Positions 18,445-27,213 of a DNA stretch of 64,000 nucleotides are shown here, one piece after another. The number at the start of each line of letters is the position of its first letter. Positions within the stretch are counted from its first letter, which is position 1. The notes beneath the pieces are model-generated. The model made no database searches. It worked only from the letters and a program-made list of their open reading frames with translations, and was not told the DNA's origin. The stretch covers positions 1 to 64,000 of the forward strand of contig DAMBYU010000010.1 in assembly GCA_032051265.1 (NCBI GenBank), in the 5' to 3' direction. The translations under genes were made by a program, and so were the position numbers. Source of the DNA: Dryocola sp032051265. Lineage in GTDB: Bacteria; Pseudomonadota; Gammaproteobacteria; Enterobacterales; Enterobacteriaceae.

Positions 18445-19231
18445 AGTAAAAAGTAACGATAGCATCGGCAGAACGCTGTTGGTGGTGCTGGTGCTTTGCC
18501 TGGTGTGCTCCGTCGTCGTGGCGGGTTCCGCCGTGGGCCTGAAGTCGCGCCAGCAGGAGCAAAAAGCGCTCGATAAACAACGCAACATTCTGGATGTGGC
18601 CGGTCTGGCGACGCCGAAGATGAGCGGTGAAGAGGTAAAAGCAGTCTTCGAATCCCGCATCACCCCGCGGCTGGTGAATTTGAAAACGGGTGAAATGCTT
18701 GCTAAAGACCCGGCTGATTTTGACCATGCCGCCGCGCTGCGCGACCCGGCACAAAGCGTTGCTCTCTCGCCCGAAGAGGACCGCGCGGGTATTAAACGCC
18801 GCACCAACATCGTTGAAATTTATCTGGTGCGGGACGAAAACAATAAAGTGCAGGAAGTCGTTTTGCCGGTTTACGGCAACGGCCTGTGGTCGATGATGTA
18901 TGCCTTTGTTGCGCTGCAAACCGATGGGCGCACCGTAAAAGGCATCACTTATTACGACCAGGGCGAAACACCGGGACTGGGCGGCGAAATCGAAAACCCG
19001 AACTGGCGTGCAAAGTGGATCGGCAAGAAGTTGCTTGATGATAACGGCCAGCCGGCGTTACGGGTCGTCAAAGGCGGCGCGCGTCAGGGCGATGAATATG
19101 GCGTCGATGGTTTGTCAGGCGCGACGCTGACGGCAACCGGAGTACAACACACTTTCGATTTCTGGATGGGCGAGCTGGGTTTTGGCCCGTTCCTGAAGCA
19201 GGTTCGTGAAGGAGCGCTTAGCAATGGCTGA
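18437..19231 (+). CDS. nqrC: Na+-NQR subunit C
   Basis: 264-residue subunit with one N-terminal membrane helix (about 11-33) and a periplasmic domain bearing the second covalent FMN on Thr230 of DGLSGATLT. The start is the GTG at 18437, seven bases behind CGGAGGA and inside the end of nqrB; an in-frame ATG further upstream lies deep in nqrB and has no homology. Length agrees with the family. Confidence 0.95.
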   Translation: MAEVKSNDSIGRTLLVVLVLCLVCSVVVAGSAVGLKSRQQEQKALDKQRNILDVAGLATPKMSGEEVKAVFESRITPRLVNLKTGEMLAKDPADFDHAAALRDPAQSVALSPEEDRAGIKRRTNIVEIYLVRDENNKVQEVVLPVYGNGLWSMMYAFVALQTDGRTVKGITYYDQGETPGLGGEIENPNWRAKWIGKKLLDDNGQPALRVVKGGARQGDEYGVDGLSGATLTATGVQHTFDFWMGELGFGPFLKQVREGALSNG

Positions 19232-19862
19232 TATATCGGGCATCAAAGAAGTTAAGCGGGTACTGGTTAGCCCGCTGATAGATAACAACCCCATCGCCCT
19301 GCAAATCCTTGGGGTTTGTTCTGCGCTGGCGGTAACCACCAAACTGGAAACGGCATTCGTGATGACGATTGCCGTGACGCTGGTGACCGCGTTCTCCAGC
19401 ATGTTTATCTCAATGATCCGCAACTACATTCCCAACAGCGTGCGCATCATCGTGCAGATGGCGATCATCGCCTCGCTGGTGATCGTCGTCGATCAGATCC
19501 TGCGTGCTTACGCCTATGAAATCTCAAAGCAGCTTTCCGTGTTTGTCGGGCTTATCATCACTAACTGTATCGTGATGGGGCGCGCGGAAGCCTACGCCAT
19601 GAAAGCGCCGCCGCTGGCGAGCTTTATGGACGGTATCGGCAACGGTCTGGGCTACGGCGTTATTCTGCTGCTGGTCGGCTTTATTCGTGAGCTTACTGGT
19701 AGCGGCAAATTGTTTGGTGTCACCGTTCTGGAAACGGTGCAAAACGGCGGCTGGTATCAGCCAAACGGCCTGTTCCTGCTGGCGCCAAGCGCGTTCTTTA
19801 TTATCGGATTGTTGATCTGGGCGCTGCGTACGTGGAAACCGGCTCAACAGGAAAAGGATTAA
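19224..19862 (+). CDS. nqrD: Na+-NQR subunit D
   Basis: 212-residue membrane subunit of the NqrD/RnfE family with six helices; together with NqrE it holds an iron centre between conserved cysteines (LGVCSALAVTT and ITNCIVMGRAEAYA). The ATG at 19224 lies behind AAGGAGC and overlaps the end of nqrC by 8 bases. Confidence 0.96.
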   Translation: MADISGIKEVKRVLVSPLIDNNPIALQILGVCSALAVTTKLETAFVMTIAVTLVTAFSSMFISMIRNYIPNSVRIIVQMAIIASLVIVVDQILRAYAYEISKQLSVFVGLIITNCIVMGRAEAYAMKAPPLASFMDGIGNGLGYGVILLLVGFIRELTGSGKLFGVTVLETVQNGGWYQPNGLFLLAPSAFFIIGLLIWALRTWKPAQQEKD

Positions 19863-19868
19863 CAGACG

Positions 19869-20465
19869 ATGGAACATATAATTAGTCTGTTTGTGCGAGC
19901 GGTGTTTGTAGAAAACATGGCGCTCGCCTTCTTCCTCGGCATGTGTACTTTCCTTGCCGTATCGAAGAAAGTCTCAACGGCCTTTGGCCTGGGCGTTGCC
20001 GTTACGGTCGTTCTGGGCATATCGGTTCCGGCCAATAACCTGGTGTATAACCTGGTGCTGCGTGACGGCGCGCTGGTGGAAGGGGTGGATCTCAGCTTCC
20101 TGAACTTCATTACCTTCATTGGCGTTATTGCAGCCCTGGTGCAAATACTCGAAATGATCCTCGATCGTTTCTTCCCGGCGCTCTACAACGCGCTGGGCAT
20201 CTTCCTGCCGCTGATTACCGTAAACTGCGCCATTTTTGGTGGCGTCTCCTTTATGGTGCAGCGTGACTACGGCTTCGGTGAATCCATCGTTTATGGTTTC
20301 GGCTCCGGTATTGGCTGGATGCTGGCGATTGTCGCGATGGCCGGTCTTCGCGAGAAGATGAAATACGCCAACGTGCCCGCAGGACTGCGCGGCTTAGGAA
20401 TAACCTTTATCACCACCGGTTTGATGGCGCTGGGCTTTATGTCCTTCTCCGGCGTGCAGCTATAA
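19869..20465 (+). CDS. nqrE: Na+-NQR subunit E
   Basis: 198-residue membrane subunit of the NqrE/RnfA family, structurally inverted relative to NqrD. Conserved Cys-containing helices FFLGMCTFLAVSKK and LPLITVNCAIFGG form the intramembrane Fe site shared with NqrD. Six bases behind nqrD. Confidence 0.96.
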   Translation: MEHIISLFVRAVFVENMALAFFLGMCTFLAVSKKVSTAFGLGVAVTVVLGISVPANNLVYNLVLRDGALVEGVDLSFLNFITFIGVIAALVQILEMILDRFFPALYNALGIFLPLITVNCAIFGGVSFMVQRDYGFGESIVYGFGSGIGWMLAIVAMAGLREKMKYANVPAGLRGLGITFITTGLMALGFMSFSGVQL

Positions 20466-20477
20466 GGGCGGAAAGTT

Positions 20478-21701
20478 ATGGAAATTATTCTTGGCGTAGT
20501 GATGTTTACGCTGATCGTCCTGGCGCTGGCGCTGCTGATTTTGTTCGCAAAATCAAAACTGGTGAATTCCGGGGACGTGCTGATTGTGGTCAACAACGAC
20601 GCGGACAAACAGTTCCACGCGCCTGCTGGCGACAAATTGCTTAACACGCTTTCAGGACAGGGGATCTTTATCTCCTCGGCCTGCGGCGGCGGCGGTTCAT
20701 GCGGGCAATGCCGCGTAACAATCAAAGAGGGCGGTGGGGATATTCTGCCGACTGAGCTTTCGCATATCAGCAAGCGTGAGGCTAAAGAGGGCTGCCGTCT
20801 TGCCTGCCAGGTCGCCGTTAAGCAGGATATGAAAATTGAGCTGCCGGAAGAGATCTTCGGCGTCAAAAAATGGCAATGTGAAGTTATCTCCAACGATAAC
20901 AAAGCGACGTTTATCAAAGAGCTGAAGCTGCGCATTCCGGATGGCGACGTGGTGCCGTTCCGCGCGGGAGGTTACATTCAGATCGAATCGCCGCCGCATC
21001 AGATCAACTATGCAGACTTTGATGTGCCGGAGGAGTACCGCGGCGACTGGAATAAATTCAATTTATTCCGTTTCCAGTCCGTGGTGAAAGAGCCGTGCGT
21101 GCGCGCTTACTCTATGGCGAACTACCCGGAAGAAGAGGGCATTATCATGCTCAACGTCCGTATCGCGACACCGCCGCCAGGCTTGCCGGATGCGCCACCG
21201 GGGATCATGTCCTCTTATATCTGGTCGCTGAAAGCGGGCGATAAAGTGACGATTTCCGGGCCGTTTGGCGAGTTCTTTGCCAAAGATACCGACGCTGAAA
21301 TGATATTTATCGGCGGCGGCGCGGGCATGGCGCCGATGCGTTCGCACATCTTCGATCAGCTCAAACGTCTGCAAAGCAAACGCAAAATCAGCTTCTGGTA
21401 CGGCGCGCGCTCGCTGCGTGAAATGTTCTATGAAGATGAGTTTGAGCAACTGGCGCGTGAAAACCCGAACTTCACCTTCAACGTGGCGCTTTCCGATCCG
21501 CAACCGGAAGATAACTGGACGGGCTACACGGGCTTTATCCATAACGTGCTGCTGGAAAACTACCTGCGTAATCATCCTGCGCCAGAAGATTGTGAATTCT
21601 ATATGTGCGGACCGCCGATGATGAACGCCGCGGTGATCAAAATGCTTAAAGACCTCGGCGTGGAGGATGAAAACATCATGCTCGACGATTTTGGCGGCTG
21701 A
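20478..21701 (+). CDS. nqrF: Na+-NQR subunit F (NADH dehydrogenase, 2Fe-2S and FAD)
   Basis: Electron entry subunit, 407 residues. N-terminal membrane anchor (about 3-25); plant-type ferredoxin domain with 2Fe-2S cysteines in SACGGGGSCGQCRV and GCRLACQV; FAD domain with RAYSMANYP; NADH site with GGGAGMAPMRSH and C-terminal CGPPMMNAAV. It feeds electrons from NADH into the FMN chain in NqrC and NqrB. Confidence 0.97.
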   Translation: MEIILGVVMFTLIVLALALLILFAKSKLVNSGDVLIVVNNDADKQFHAPAGDKLLNTLSGQGIFISSACGGGGSCGQCRVTIKEGGGDILPTELSHISKREAKEGCRLACQVAVKQDMKIELPEEIFGVKKWQCEVISNDNKATFIKELKLRIPDGDVVPFRAGGYIQIESPPHQINYADFDVPEEYRGDWNKFNLFRFQSVVKEPCVRAYSMANYPEEEGIIMLNVRIATPPPGLPDAPPGIMSSYIWSLKAGDKVTISGPFGEFFAKDTDAEMIFIGGGAGMAPMRSHIFDQLKRLQSKRKISFWYGARSLREMFYEDEFEQLARENPNFTFNVALSDPQPEDNWTGYTGFIHNVLLENYLRNHPAPEDCEFYMCGPPMMNAAVIKMLKDLGVEDENIMLDDFGG

Positions 21702-21712
21702 CGGGAGCGCTT

Positions 21713-21937
21713 ATGTTGACGGTGTTTATCGCCACCTTTATCCTCTTTTTGCTGGTCATTTTTGGCATGTCGCTGGGCTTTATCGTCAAGCGCAAATCTA
21801 TCCAGGGTAGCTGCGGCGGCATTGCCGCATTAGGGATGGAAAAAGTGTGCAACTGCCCGGAACCCTGCGACGCGCACAAAAAGCGCATGGCTCAGGCGGA
21901 GCGGCAGGCAAGCTTTAAAGAGAAGCGAATCCTGTAG
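21713..21937 (+). CDS. nqrM: Na+-NQR maturation protein NqrM
   Basis: 74-residue membrane protein: one N-terminal helix (about 1-22) and a Cys-rich cytoplasmic tail with the pattern SCGGIAA...VCNCPEPCDAHK. In Vibrio, NqrM (DUF539) is required to assemble the Fe centre between NqrD and NqrE. It lies 11 bases after nqrF behind GGGAGCGCTT, so it is the last gene of the operon. In many genomes apbE sits between nqrF and nqrM; here it does not. Confidence 0.93.
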   Translation: MLTVFIATFILFLLVIFGMSLGFIVKRKSIQGSCGGIAALGMEKVCNCPEPCDAHKKRMAQAERQASFKEKRIL

Positions 21938-21944
21938 TTTTTGC

Positions 21945-22011
21945 TGGATGACGCTGCGCTTATCTAAGCTGGGTTTATGATTCATAGGCCAGATAAGCGC
22001 AGCGTCATCCA
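21945..22011. repeat. REP-like inverted repeat between nqrM and dinB
   Basis: Perfect 21-bp arms, TGGATGACGCTGCGCTTATCT at 21945-21965 and its reverse complement at 21991-22011, separated by 25 bases. Sequence style (GGATGACGC...GCGTCATCC) is that of enterobacterial REP/BIME units. Only one unit was seen in the window. It may protect or end the nqr message. Confidence 0.8.
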
Positions 22012-22036
22012 CAAATTGCCACAATCTTATTTTCAC

Positions 22037-22052
22037 CTGTATACTTATCCAG
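22037..22052 (+). promoter_or_regulatory. LexA box of dinB
   Basis: CTGTATACTTATCCAG follows the CTGT-N8-(A/C)CAG SOS-box pattern and matches the E. coli dinB box in its first half. It is 24 bases before the dinB start, so SOS induction is expected. Confidence 0.82.
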
Positions 22053-22075
22053 TTAAATAACTGAGCCAGATGAGT

Positions 22076-23131
22076 ATGCGTAAAGTCATTCATGTCGATA
22101 TGGACTGCTTCTTTGCCGCCGTTGAGATGCGTGATAATCCGGCCCTGCGCGATATTCCGCTGGCGATTGGCGGCAGCGCGCAGCGGCGCGGCGTTATCAG
22201 CACCGCGAACTATCCGGCGCGCAAATATGGCGTACACAGCGCAATGTCCACGGCGATGGCGCTGAAACTCTGCCCTCATCTCACCTTATTGCCCGGCCGT
22301 TTCGACGCCTACAAAGAAGCCTCCGGGCATATCCGGGAAATCTTTTCGCGCTACACCACCTTAATCGAGCCGCTTTCGCTGGATGAGGCCTATCTGGACG
22401 TCTCCGACAGCCCGCACTGCTACGGCTCCGCTACGCTTATGGCGCGAGAAATTCGTCAGGCGATTTCTGATGAGCTAAATCTCACCGCTTCAGCAGGCAT
22501 CGCGCCGGTTAAGTTCCTCGCCAAGATCGCCTCCGATCTCAACAAGCCAAACGGCCAGTACGTGATCACCCCGGATGCCGTGCCAGCCTTTCTGGCAACC
22601 CTGCCGCTGAGCAAAATTCCAGGCGTTGGCAAAGTTACCGCAGGCAAGCTCGAAAGCCTCGGACTGCGTACCTGCGCCGATGTGCAGAAAACCGATCTGG
22701 CCTCGCTGTTAAAGCGCTTCGGAAAGTTTGGCCGCGTTATCTGGGAGCGCAGCCAGGGAATAGACGAACGTCAGATCAGCAACGATCGGCAGCGAAAATC
22801 CGTCGGCGTTGAAAAAACGCTGGCGGAAGATATTCACCAGTGGGAAGCGTGCGAAGCCATTATCGAACAGCTCTATCAGGAACTGGAAAGAAGACTGAAA
22901 AAGGTGAAGCCCGATCTGCTGATCGCGCGCCAGGGCGTGAAGCTTAAATTTAATGACTTCCAGCAAACCACGCAGGAGCACGTCTGGCCTCAGCTAAACA
23001 AAGCCGATTTGATAGAGACGGCAAAGAAAACCTGGAATGAACGCCGGGAAGGGCGGGGCGTACGGCTGGTGGGATTGCACGTCACGCTGCTGGATCCGCA
23101 GCTGGAGCGGCAGCTTCTGTTGGGTTTGTGA
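22076..23131 (+). CDS. dinB: DNA polymerase IV
   Basis: Y-family translesion polymerase, 351 residues as in E. coli. Active-site carboxylates lie in HVDMDCFFAAVE (Asp8) and SLDEAYLDV (Asp103-Glu104), the steric gate region is FFAAVEMRDNP, helix-hairpin-helix IPGVGKVTAGKLESLG follows, and the clamp-binding tail ends QLLLGL. An ATG two codons earlier (22070) is possible; 22076 gives the conserved MRKVIHVDMD. LexA box immediately upstream. Confidence 0.95.
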   Translation: MRKVIHVDMDCFFAAVEMRDNPALRDIPLAIGGSAQRRGVISTANYPARKYGVHSAMSTAMALKLCPHLTLLPGRFDAYKEASGHIREIFSRYTTLIEPLSLDEAYLDVSDSPHCYGSATLMAREIRQAISDELNLTASAGIAPVKFLAKIASDLNKPNGQYVITPDAVPAFLATLPLSKIPGVGKVTAGKLESLGLRTCADVQKTDLASLLKRFGKFGRVIWERSQGIDERQISNDRQRKSVGVEKTLAEDIHQWEACEAIIEQLYQELERRLKKVKPDLLIARQGVKLKFNDFQQTTQEHVWPQLNKADLIETAKKTWNERREGRGVRLVGLHVTLLDPQLERQLLLGL

Positions 23132-23136
23132 TAAAT

Positions 23137-23165
23137 GCCCCTCGAAAGAGGGGCGATGATTTTTA
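23137..23165. terminator. Hairpin between dinB and pepD
   Basis: GCCCCTC-GAAA-GAGGGGC followed by GATGATTTTTA. It could end dinB; the T run is separated from the stem by six bases. Confidence 0.55.
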
Positions 23166-24620
23166 CTTTACAGGAATCGCTTTCAGCAGCTCGGTCAGCA
23201 GAGTCCAGTACTGGCCCACGCTTTGGATATGCACCTGCTCATCCGGGGAGTGAGGACCGGTAATGGTTGGCCCGATAGAAACCATATCCATATCCGGATA
23301 AGGTTTTTTGAACAGGCCGCACTCCAGACCCGCATGGATAACCATGATGTTCGGCGTCTTGTTGAACAGCTTCTGATAGGTTTCGCGTACCAGATCCATG
23401 ACCGGCGAGTTCGCATCTGGCTGCCAGCCCGGGTAGCTGCCTTTGGCAACGGTTTGCGCCCCGGCCAGCTGGCCCAGCGCTTCCAGCATGTGCACCACGT
23501 AATCTTTACCGGTATCGATAAGAGAGCGGATCAGGCAGATGATTTCAGCGCTGTCTTCGCTCAGGGTAACCACGCCCACGTTCAGGGAGGTTTCCACCAC
23601 GCCTTTCACTGCGTCAGAATTACGAATTACGCCGTTTGGCGTGGCGTTCAGCAATTTAACGAAAGTGTCGCGGCTCTTTTCGGTCAGTGCAGCCTGGCTT
23701 GTGCTGGTGGCTTCAACCAGTACGGTGGTGTTTTTCTCAACCGCGCCCAGTTCGTTTTTCAGAATCGCCAGGAATTTGTCTGCCAGCTCTTTCAGAAGCG
23801 CTGCTTTATCAGCAGGAACCGCCAGAATGGCTGAGCCTTCGCGTGGGATTGCGTTGCGCAGCGTTCCGCCATTAAGGTCGATAAGCCGTGCATCCAGCTC
23901 CGCTGCGTGAGCGAACAGGAAACGCGCCAGCAGTTTGTTGGCATTGCCTAAACCCAGGTGGATTTCTGCGCCAGAGTGGCCGCCTTTCAAGCCTTTGATA
24001 GTCAGCTTGAAGGTGTCGAAGCCAGCCGGAACGGCTTCGCGTTGCACAGGCAGCGTGGAGATAAAATCAATCCCCCCCGCGCAGCCCATATAGATCTCGC
24101 CTTCTTCTTCGGAGTCGGTGTTGATCAGGATATCTGCCTGTAACCAGCCAGCCTGCAGGCCAAACGCGCCGTCCATACCGGCTTCTTCGGTCATGGTCAG
24201 CAACACTTCCAGCGGGCCGTGGGCGACGTTATCGTCAGCAAGCACCGCCAGCGCCGAGGCCATACCGATACCGTTATCTGCGCCAAGCGTGGTGCCACGG
24301 GCTTTTACCCACTCGCCATCAATATAAGGCTGGATTGGATCTTTGGTAAAGTCGTGCACGGTATCGTTGTTTTTCTGCGGCACCATATCGAGGTGAGCCT
24401 GCAGCACGACCGCTTTGCGGTTTTCCATGCCTGCGGTGGCAGGCTTGCGAATCAGGATGTTACCGACCTGGTCACGTTCTACGTGCAGCCCTTTTTCTTT
24501 TGCCCAGGACAGAATGTGTTCCGCCAGTTGCTCTTCATGATAGGAAGGGTGCGGAATAGAACAGATTTTGGCAAAAATATCCCACAGCGGCTGCGGAGAT
24601 AATTGAGACAATTCAGACAC
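23163..24620 (-). CDS. pepD: Aminoacyl-histidine dipeptidase (peptidase D)
   Basis: M20-family zinc peptidase splitting Xaa-His and other dipeptides. The 485 residues equal the E. coli protein. Metal ligands are visible in QAHLDMVPQ (His, Asp), GADNGIGMA (bridging Asp), TEEAGMDGA (Glu-Glu) and the lid domain GGHSGAEIH. The start is GTG at 24620 (TCAAGGAGACCTAAC-GTG), giving MSELSQLSPQPLW; the longer frame to 24638 lacks a ribosome site. Confidence 0.95.
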   Translation of the reverse strand: MSELSQLSPQPLWDIFAKICSIPHPSYHEEQLAEHILSWAKEKGLHVERDQVGNILIRKPATAGMENRKAVVLQAHLDMVPQKNNDTVHDFTKDPIQPYIDGEWVKARGTTLGADNGIGMASALAVLADDNVAHGPLEVLLTMTEEAGMDGAFGLQAGWLQADILINTDSEEEGEIYMGCAGGIDFISTLPVQREAVPAGFDTFKLTIKGLKGGHSGAEIHLGLGNANKLLARFLFAHAAELDARLIDLNGGTLRNAIPREGSAILAVPADKAALLKELADKFLAILKNELGAVEKNTTVLVEATSTSQAALTEKSRDTFVKLLNATPNGVIRNSDAVKGVVETSLNVGVVTLSEDSAEIICLIRSLIDTGKDYVVHMLEALGQLAGAQTVAKGSYPGWQPDANSPVMDLVRETYQKLFNKTPNIMVIHAGLECGLFKKPYPDMDMVSIGPTITGPHSPDEQVHIQSVGQYWTLLTELLKAIPVK

Positions 24621-24885
24621 GTTAGGTCTCCTTGACATCGACTCGGCGAAGATTTTTTTGGCTCACAGGTCACAGGGTTGACCTGTCGGGTGTACATCAC
24701 AAGCAGGGCTTGCGCGATGGTCTGAGAATACCACTAACTCTTCGGACATGACGACCCAATCCACGCAAAAACCGCCACTTCTGCCCGCAGCACTGGTTTT
24801 TAGTGCGTCAGATCTCTATAATCTCGCGCAACCAAAACCCCTTTGAACATTTTTAAGCCGTTAGTAATAGGCCGGGACACTTCAC

Positions 24886-25344
24886 ATGAGCGAAAAATAC
24901 GTTGTCACCTGGGACATGTTGCAGATTCACGCCCGCAAACTGGCCAGCCGTCTGCTGCCTGCCGAACAGTGGAAAGGCATAATTGCCGTTAGCCGTGGTG
25001 GTCTGGTTCCGGGCGCGCTGCTGGCGCGTGAACTGGGTATTCGTCATGTTGATACCGTATGTATCTCCAGCTATGACCATGACAACCAGCGCGAGCTGAC
25101 CGTCCTTAAACGTGCTGAAGGCGACGGCGAAGGTTTCATCGTTATCGACGATCTGGTTGATACCGGCGGCACCGCGGTTGCGATTCGCGAGATGTACCCG
25201 AAAGCGCATTTCGTCACTATCTTTGCAAAGCCTGCAGGCCAGCCGCTGGTGGATGATTACGTTATCGATATCCCGCAGAACACCTGGATTGAACAGCCGT
25301 GGGATATGGGCGTGGTCTTTGTACCACCATTAGCCGGACGCTAA
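24886..25344 (+). CDS. gpt: Xanthine-guanine phosphoribosyltransferase
   Basis: Purine salvage: converts guanine, xanthine and, less well, hypoxanthine with PRPP to nucleotides. 152 residues as in E. coli. PRPP motif FIVIDDLVDTGGTA and the purine-contacting tail WIEQPWDMGVVFVPP are both present. The preceding 265 bases contain an 8-bp inverted repeat (ACAGGTCA/TGACCTGT, 24665-24686) of unknown role and the divergent pepD and gpt promoters. Confidence 0.96.
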   Translation: MSEKYVVTWDMLQIHARKLASRLLPAEQWKGIIAVSRGGLVPGALLARELGIRHVDTVCISSYDHDNQRELTVLKRAEGDGEGFIVIDDLVDTGGTAVAIREMYPKAHFVTIFAKPAGQPLVDDYVIDIPQNTWIEQPWDMGVVFVPPLAGR

Positions 25345-25366
25345 TCCCCAAAATTTGCACTGATTT

Positions 25367-25393
25367 ACGCCCGGCACCGCCGGGCGTTTGTGT
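25367..25393 (+). terminator. gpt terminator
   Basis: ACGCCCGG-CACCG-CCGGGCGT-type hairpin followed by TTGTGTT, in the gpt-frsA gap. Confidence 0.75.
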
Positions 25394-25455
25394 TATTTGA
25401 CCAGTGACAGAGTACAATACTGCATTCCTGACGTTTTCATGGAGGCAGAAAAGCG

Positions 25456-26703
25456 ATGTCACAGGCCAACCTTAGTGAAGTTCTTTTTAAACCCCGATTT
25501 AAACATCCGGAGACATCGACGTTAGTCCGTCGTTCTTTGCACCACGCTACCCCTGATATTCAATCCACGCTGGAAGGTAAATCCGCTCCTCACTGGTATC
25601 GCATGGTCAACCGGCTGATGTGGGTCTGGCGTGGCGTCGATCCGCGTGAAATTCTCGATGTGCAGGCGCGGATAGCCTGTTGCAATGAAGAACGCACGAA
25701 CAATGAGTTGTACGACACCGTTATTGGCTATCGTAACGGTAACTGGATCTACGAGTGGTCGAAGCAGGCGATGCAGTGGCAGCAAAAAGCCAGTCAGGAA
25801 ATCAGCGAGGCGAAGAGCGGCAGATACTGGCTGCAGGCGGCAAATCTCTACAGTATTGCGGCATACCCGCACCTGAAGGGCGACGTGCTGGCCGAACAGG
25901 CGCAAGTGCTTGCTAACCGGGCTTATGAAGAAGCAGCCCCGCGTCTTTCCAGTAGCCTGCGTGAACTGGAATTCCCTGTTACCGGTGGCAGGCCGGTTAC
26001 CGGCTTCCTGCATATGCCAAAGGATGCGGAAGGGCCGTTCCCGACGGTACTGATGTGCGGCGGCCTGGATGCCCTGCAAAGCGACTATTACACCCTGTTT
26101 GAAAAATACCTCGCCCCTCAGGGCATCGCGATGTTGACCATCGATATGCCGTCGGTGGGATATTCTTCAAAATGGAAGCTCACCCAGGACTCCAGCTTGC
26201 TTCACCAGCACGTGTTAAAAGCGCTGCCGAATGTTCCGTGGGTCGATCATACCCGCGTTGCTGCGTTTGGTTTCCGCTTTGGTGCAAACGTTGCGGTCCG
26301 TCTCGCCTACCTTGAAGCGCCATGTCTTAAAGCTGTCGCCTGTCTTGGTCCGGTGGTGCACAGCCTGCTGAGCGATCCGCAGCGCCAGGCGCAGGTACCG
26401 GAAATGTATATTGACGTTCTCGCAAGCCGGCTTGGCATGAACAATGCGTCGGATAGCGCGCTAAGCGTCGAGCTAAATCGTTACTCGCTAAAGACGCAGG
26501 GGCTGCTGGGCCGTCGTTGCCCGACGCCAATGCTGTCGGGCTTCTGGACCAACGATCCGTTTAGCCCGCAGGAAGAGTCGCGTTTAATCACTTCGTCATC
26601 TGTCGACGGCAAGCTGCTGTCCATCTCACCAGAGCCGGTGTATAAGAATTTTGACAAGGCTCTGAAGGAAATCACCGTTTGGATCAAACAACGATTACGT
26701 TAA
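25456..26703 (+). CDS. frsA: FrsA, alpha/beta-hydrolase (fermentation-respiration switch protein)
   Basis: 415-residue alpha/beta-hydrolase-fold protein matching E. coli FrsA, reported to bind unphosphorylated IIA-Glc. Fold landmarks are VLMCGGLDALQSDYY, the nucleophile-elbow region VAAFGFRFGANVAVRLAY, and the C-terminal LSGFWTNDPFSPQEESRLI. The elbow reads GFRFG instead of GxSxG, so no canonical Ser nucleophile is present, as is known for the family. ATG lies behind GGAGG. Confidence 0.93.
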   Translation: MSQANLSEVLFKPRFKHPETSTLVRRSLHHATPDIQSTLEGKSAPHWYRMVNRLMWVWRGVDPREILDVQARIACCNEERTNNELYDTVIGYRNGNWIYEWSKQAMQWQQKASQEISEAKSGRYWLQAANLYSIAAYPHLKGDVLAEQAQVLANRAYEEAAPRLSSSLRELEFPVTGGRPVTGFLHMPKDAEGPFPTVLMCGGLDALQSDYYTLFEKYLAPQGIAMLTIDMPSVGYSSKWKLTQDSSLLHQHVLKALPNVPWVDHTRVAAFGFRFGANVAVRLAYLEAPCLKAVACLGPVVHSLLSDPQRQAQVPEMYIDVLASRLGMNNASDSALSVELNRYSLKTQGLLGRRCPTPMLSGFWTNDPFSPQEESRLITSSSVDGKLLSISPEPVYKNFDKALKEITVWIKQRLR

Positions 26704-26760
26704 ATATTTGCTTAATTTTATCGGTTTGGTAAAACAATGGCTTCACAAAAGGAGATCGCA

Positions 26761-27162
26761 ATGACGTTACCGAGTGGACACCCGAAAGGTAGACTGATCA
26801 AAAAATTTGCCGCCCTTGGCCCTTATATCCGGGAAGAGCAGTGCGAAGGCAACCGCTTCTTCTTTGACTGCCTGGCGGTTTGCGTCAACGTGAAACCTGC
26901 GCCTGAGTTGCGTGAGTTCTGGGGTTGGTGGATGGAGCTGGAAGCGCAGGAAAAGCAATTTACCTACACTTATCATTTTGGTCTGTTCGATAAAGATGGC
27001 AACTGGACGACGAAAGCTTCTAAAGATAAAGAAGTGGACGATAAACTGGAACAAACGCTACGCGGATTCCACGAACGTTTACGCGATCTGTTAAAGACAT
27101 TAAATATGGATTTAGTTCCCGCTAAAGATTTTTTAGATAAACCGGTCAAGCTTTCTGCATAA
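26761..27162 (+). CDS. crl: Sigma factor-binding protein Crl
   Basis: 133-residue activator that binds sigma-S and helps it join RNA polymerase, favouring curli and stationary-phase genes. Conserved core YIREEQCEGNRFFFDCLAVCVN and WGWWMELEAQEKQF are intact. ATG 26761 follows AAAAGGAGATCGCA; eight more in-frame codons upstream are not needed. Ends at a strong bidirectional terminator shared with phoE. Confidence 0.96.
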   Translation: MTLPSGHPKGRLIKKFAALGPYIREEQCEGNRFFFDCLAVCVNVKPAPELREFWGWWMELEAQEKQFTYTYHFGLFDKDGNWTTKASKDKEVDDKLEQTLRGFHERLRDLLKTLNMDLVPAKDFLDKPVKLSA

Positions 27163-27165
27163 ATT

Positions 27166-27203
27166 AAAAAAGCCCTTCTCATTTTGAGAAGGGCTTTTTT
27201 CTA
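27166..27203. terminator. Bidirectional terminator between crl and phoE
   Basis: AAAAAAGCCCTTCTC-ATTTT-GAGAAGGGCTTTTTT: long perfect stem with A run before and T run after, between converging genes. Confidence 0.93.
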
Positions 27204-27213
27204 ACCGGAGGGA

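Noticed and set aside
21945..22011. CRISPR repeat pair
   Set aside because: It is an inverted, not direct, repeat and occurs once.
24665..24686. Inverted repeat ACAGGTCA/TGACCTGT upstream of pepD as a regulator site
   Set aside because: No known regulator matched and the divergent genes gpt and pepD are not known to share such control; left as a remark only.
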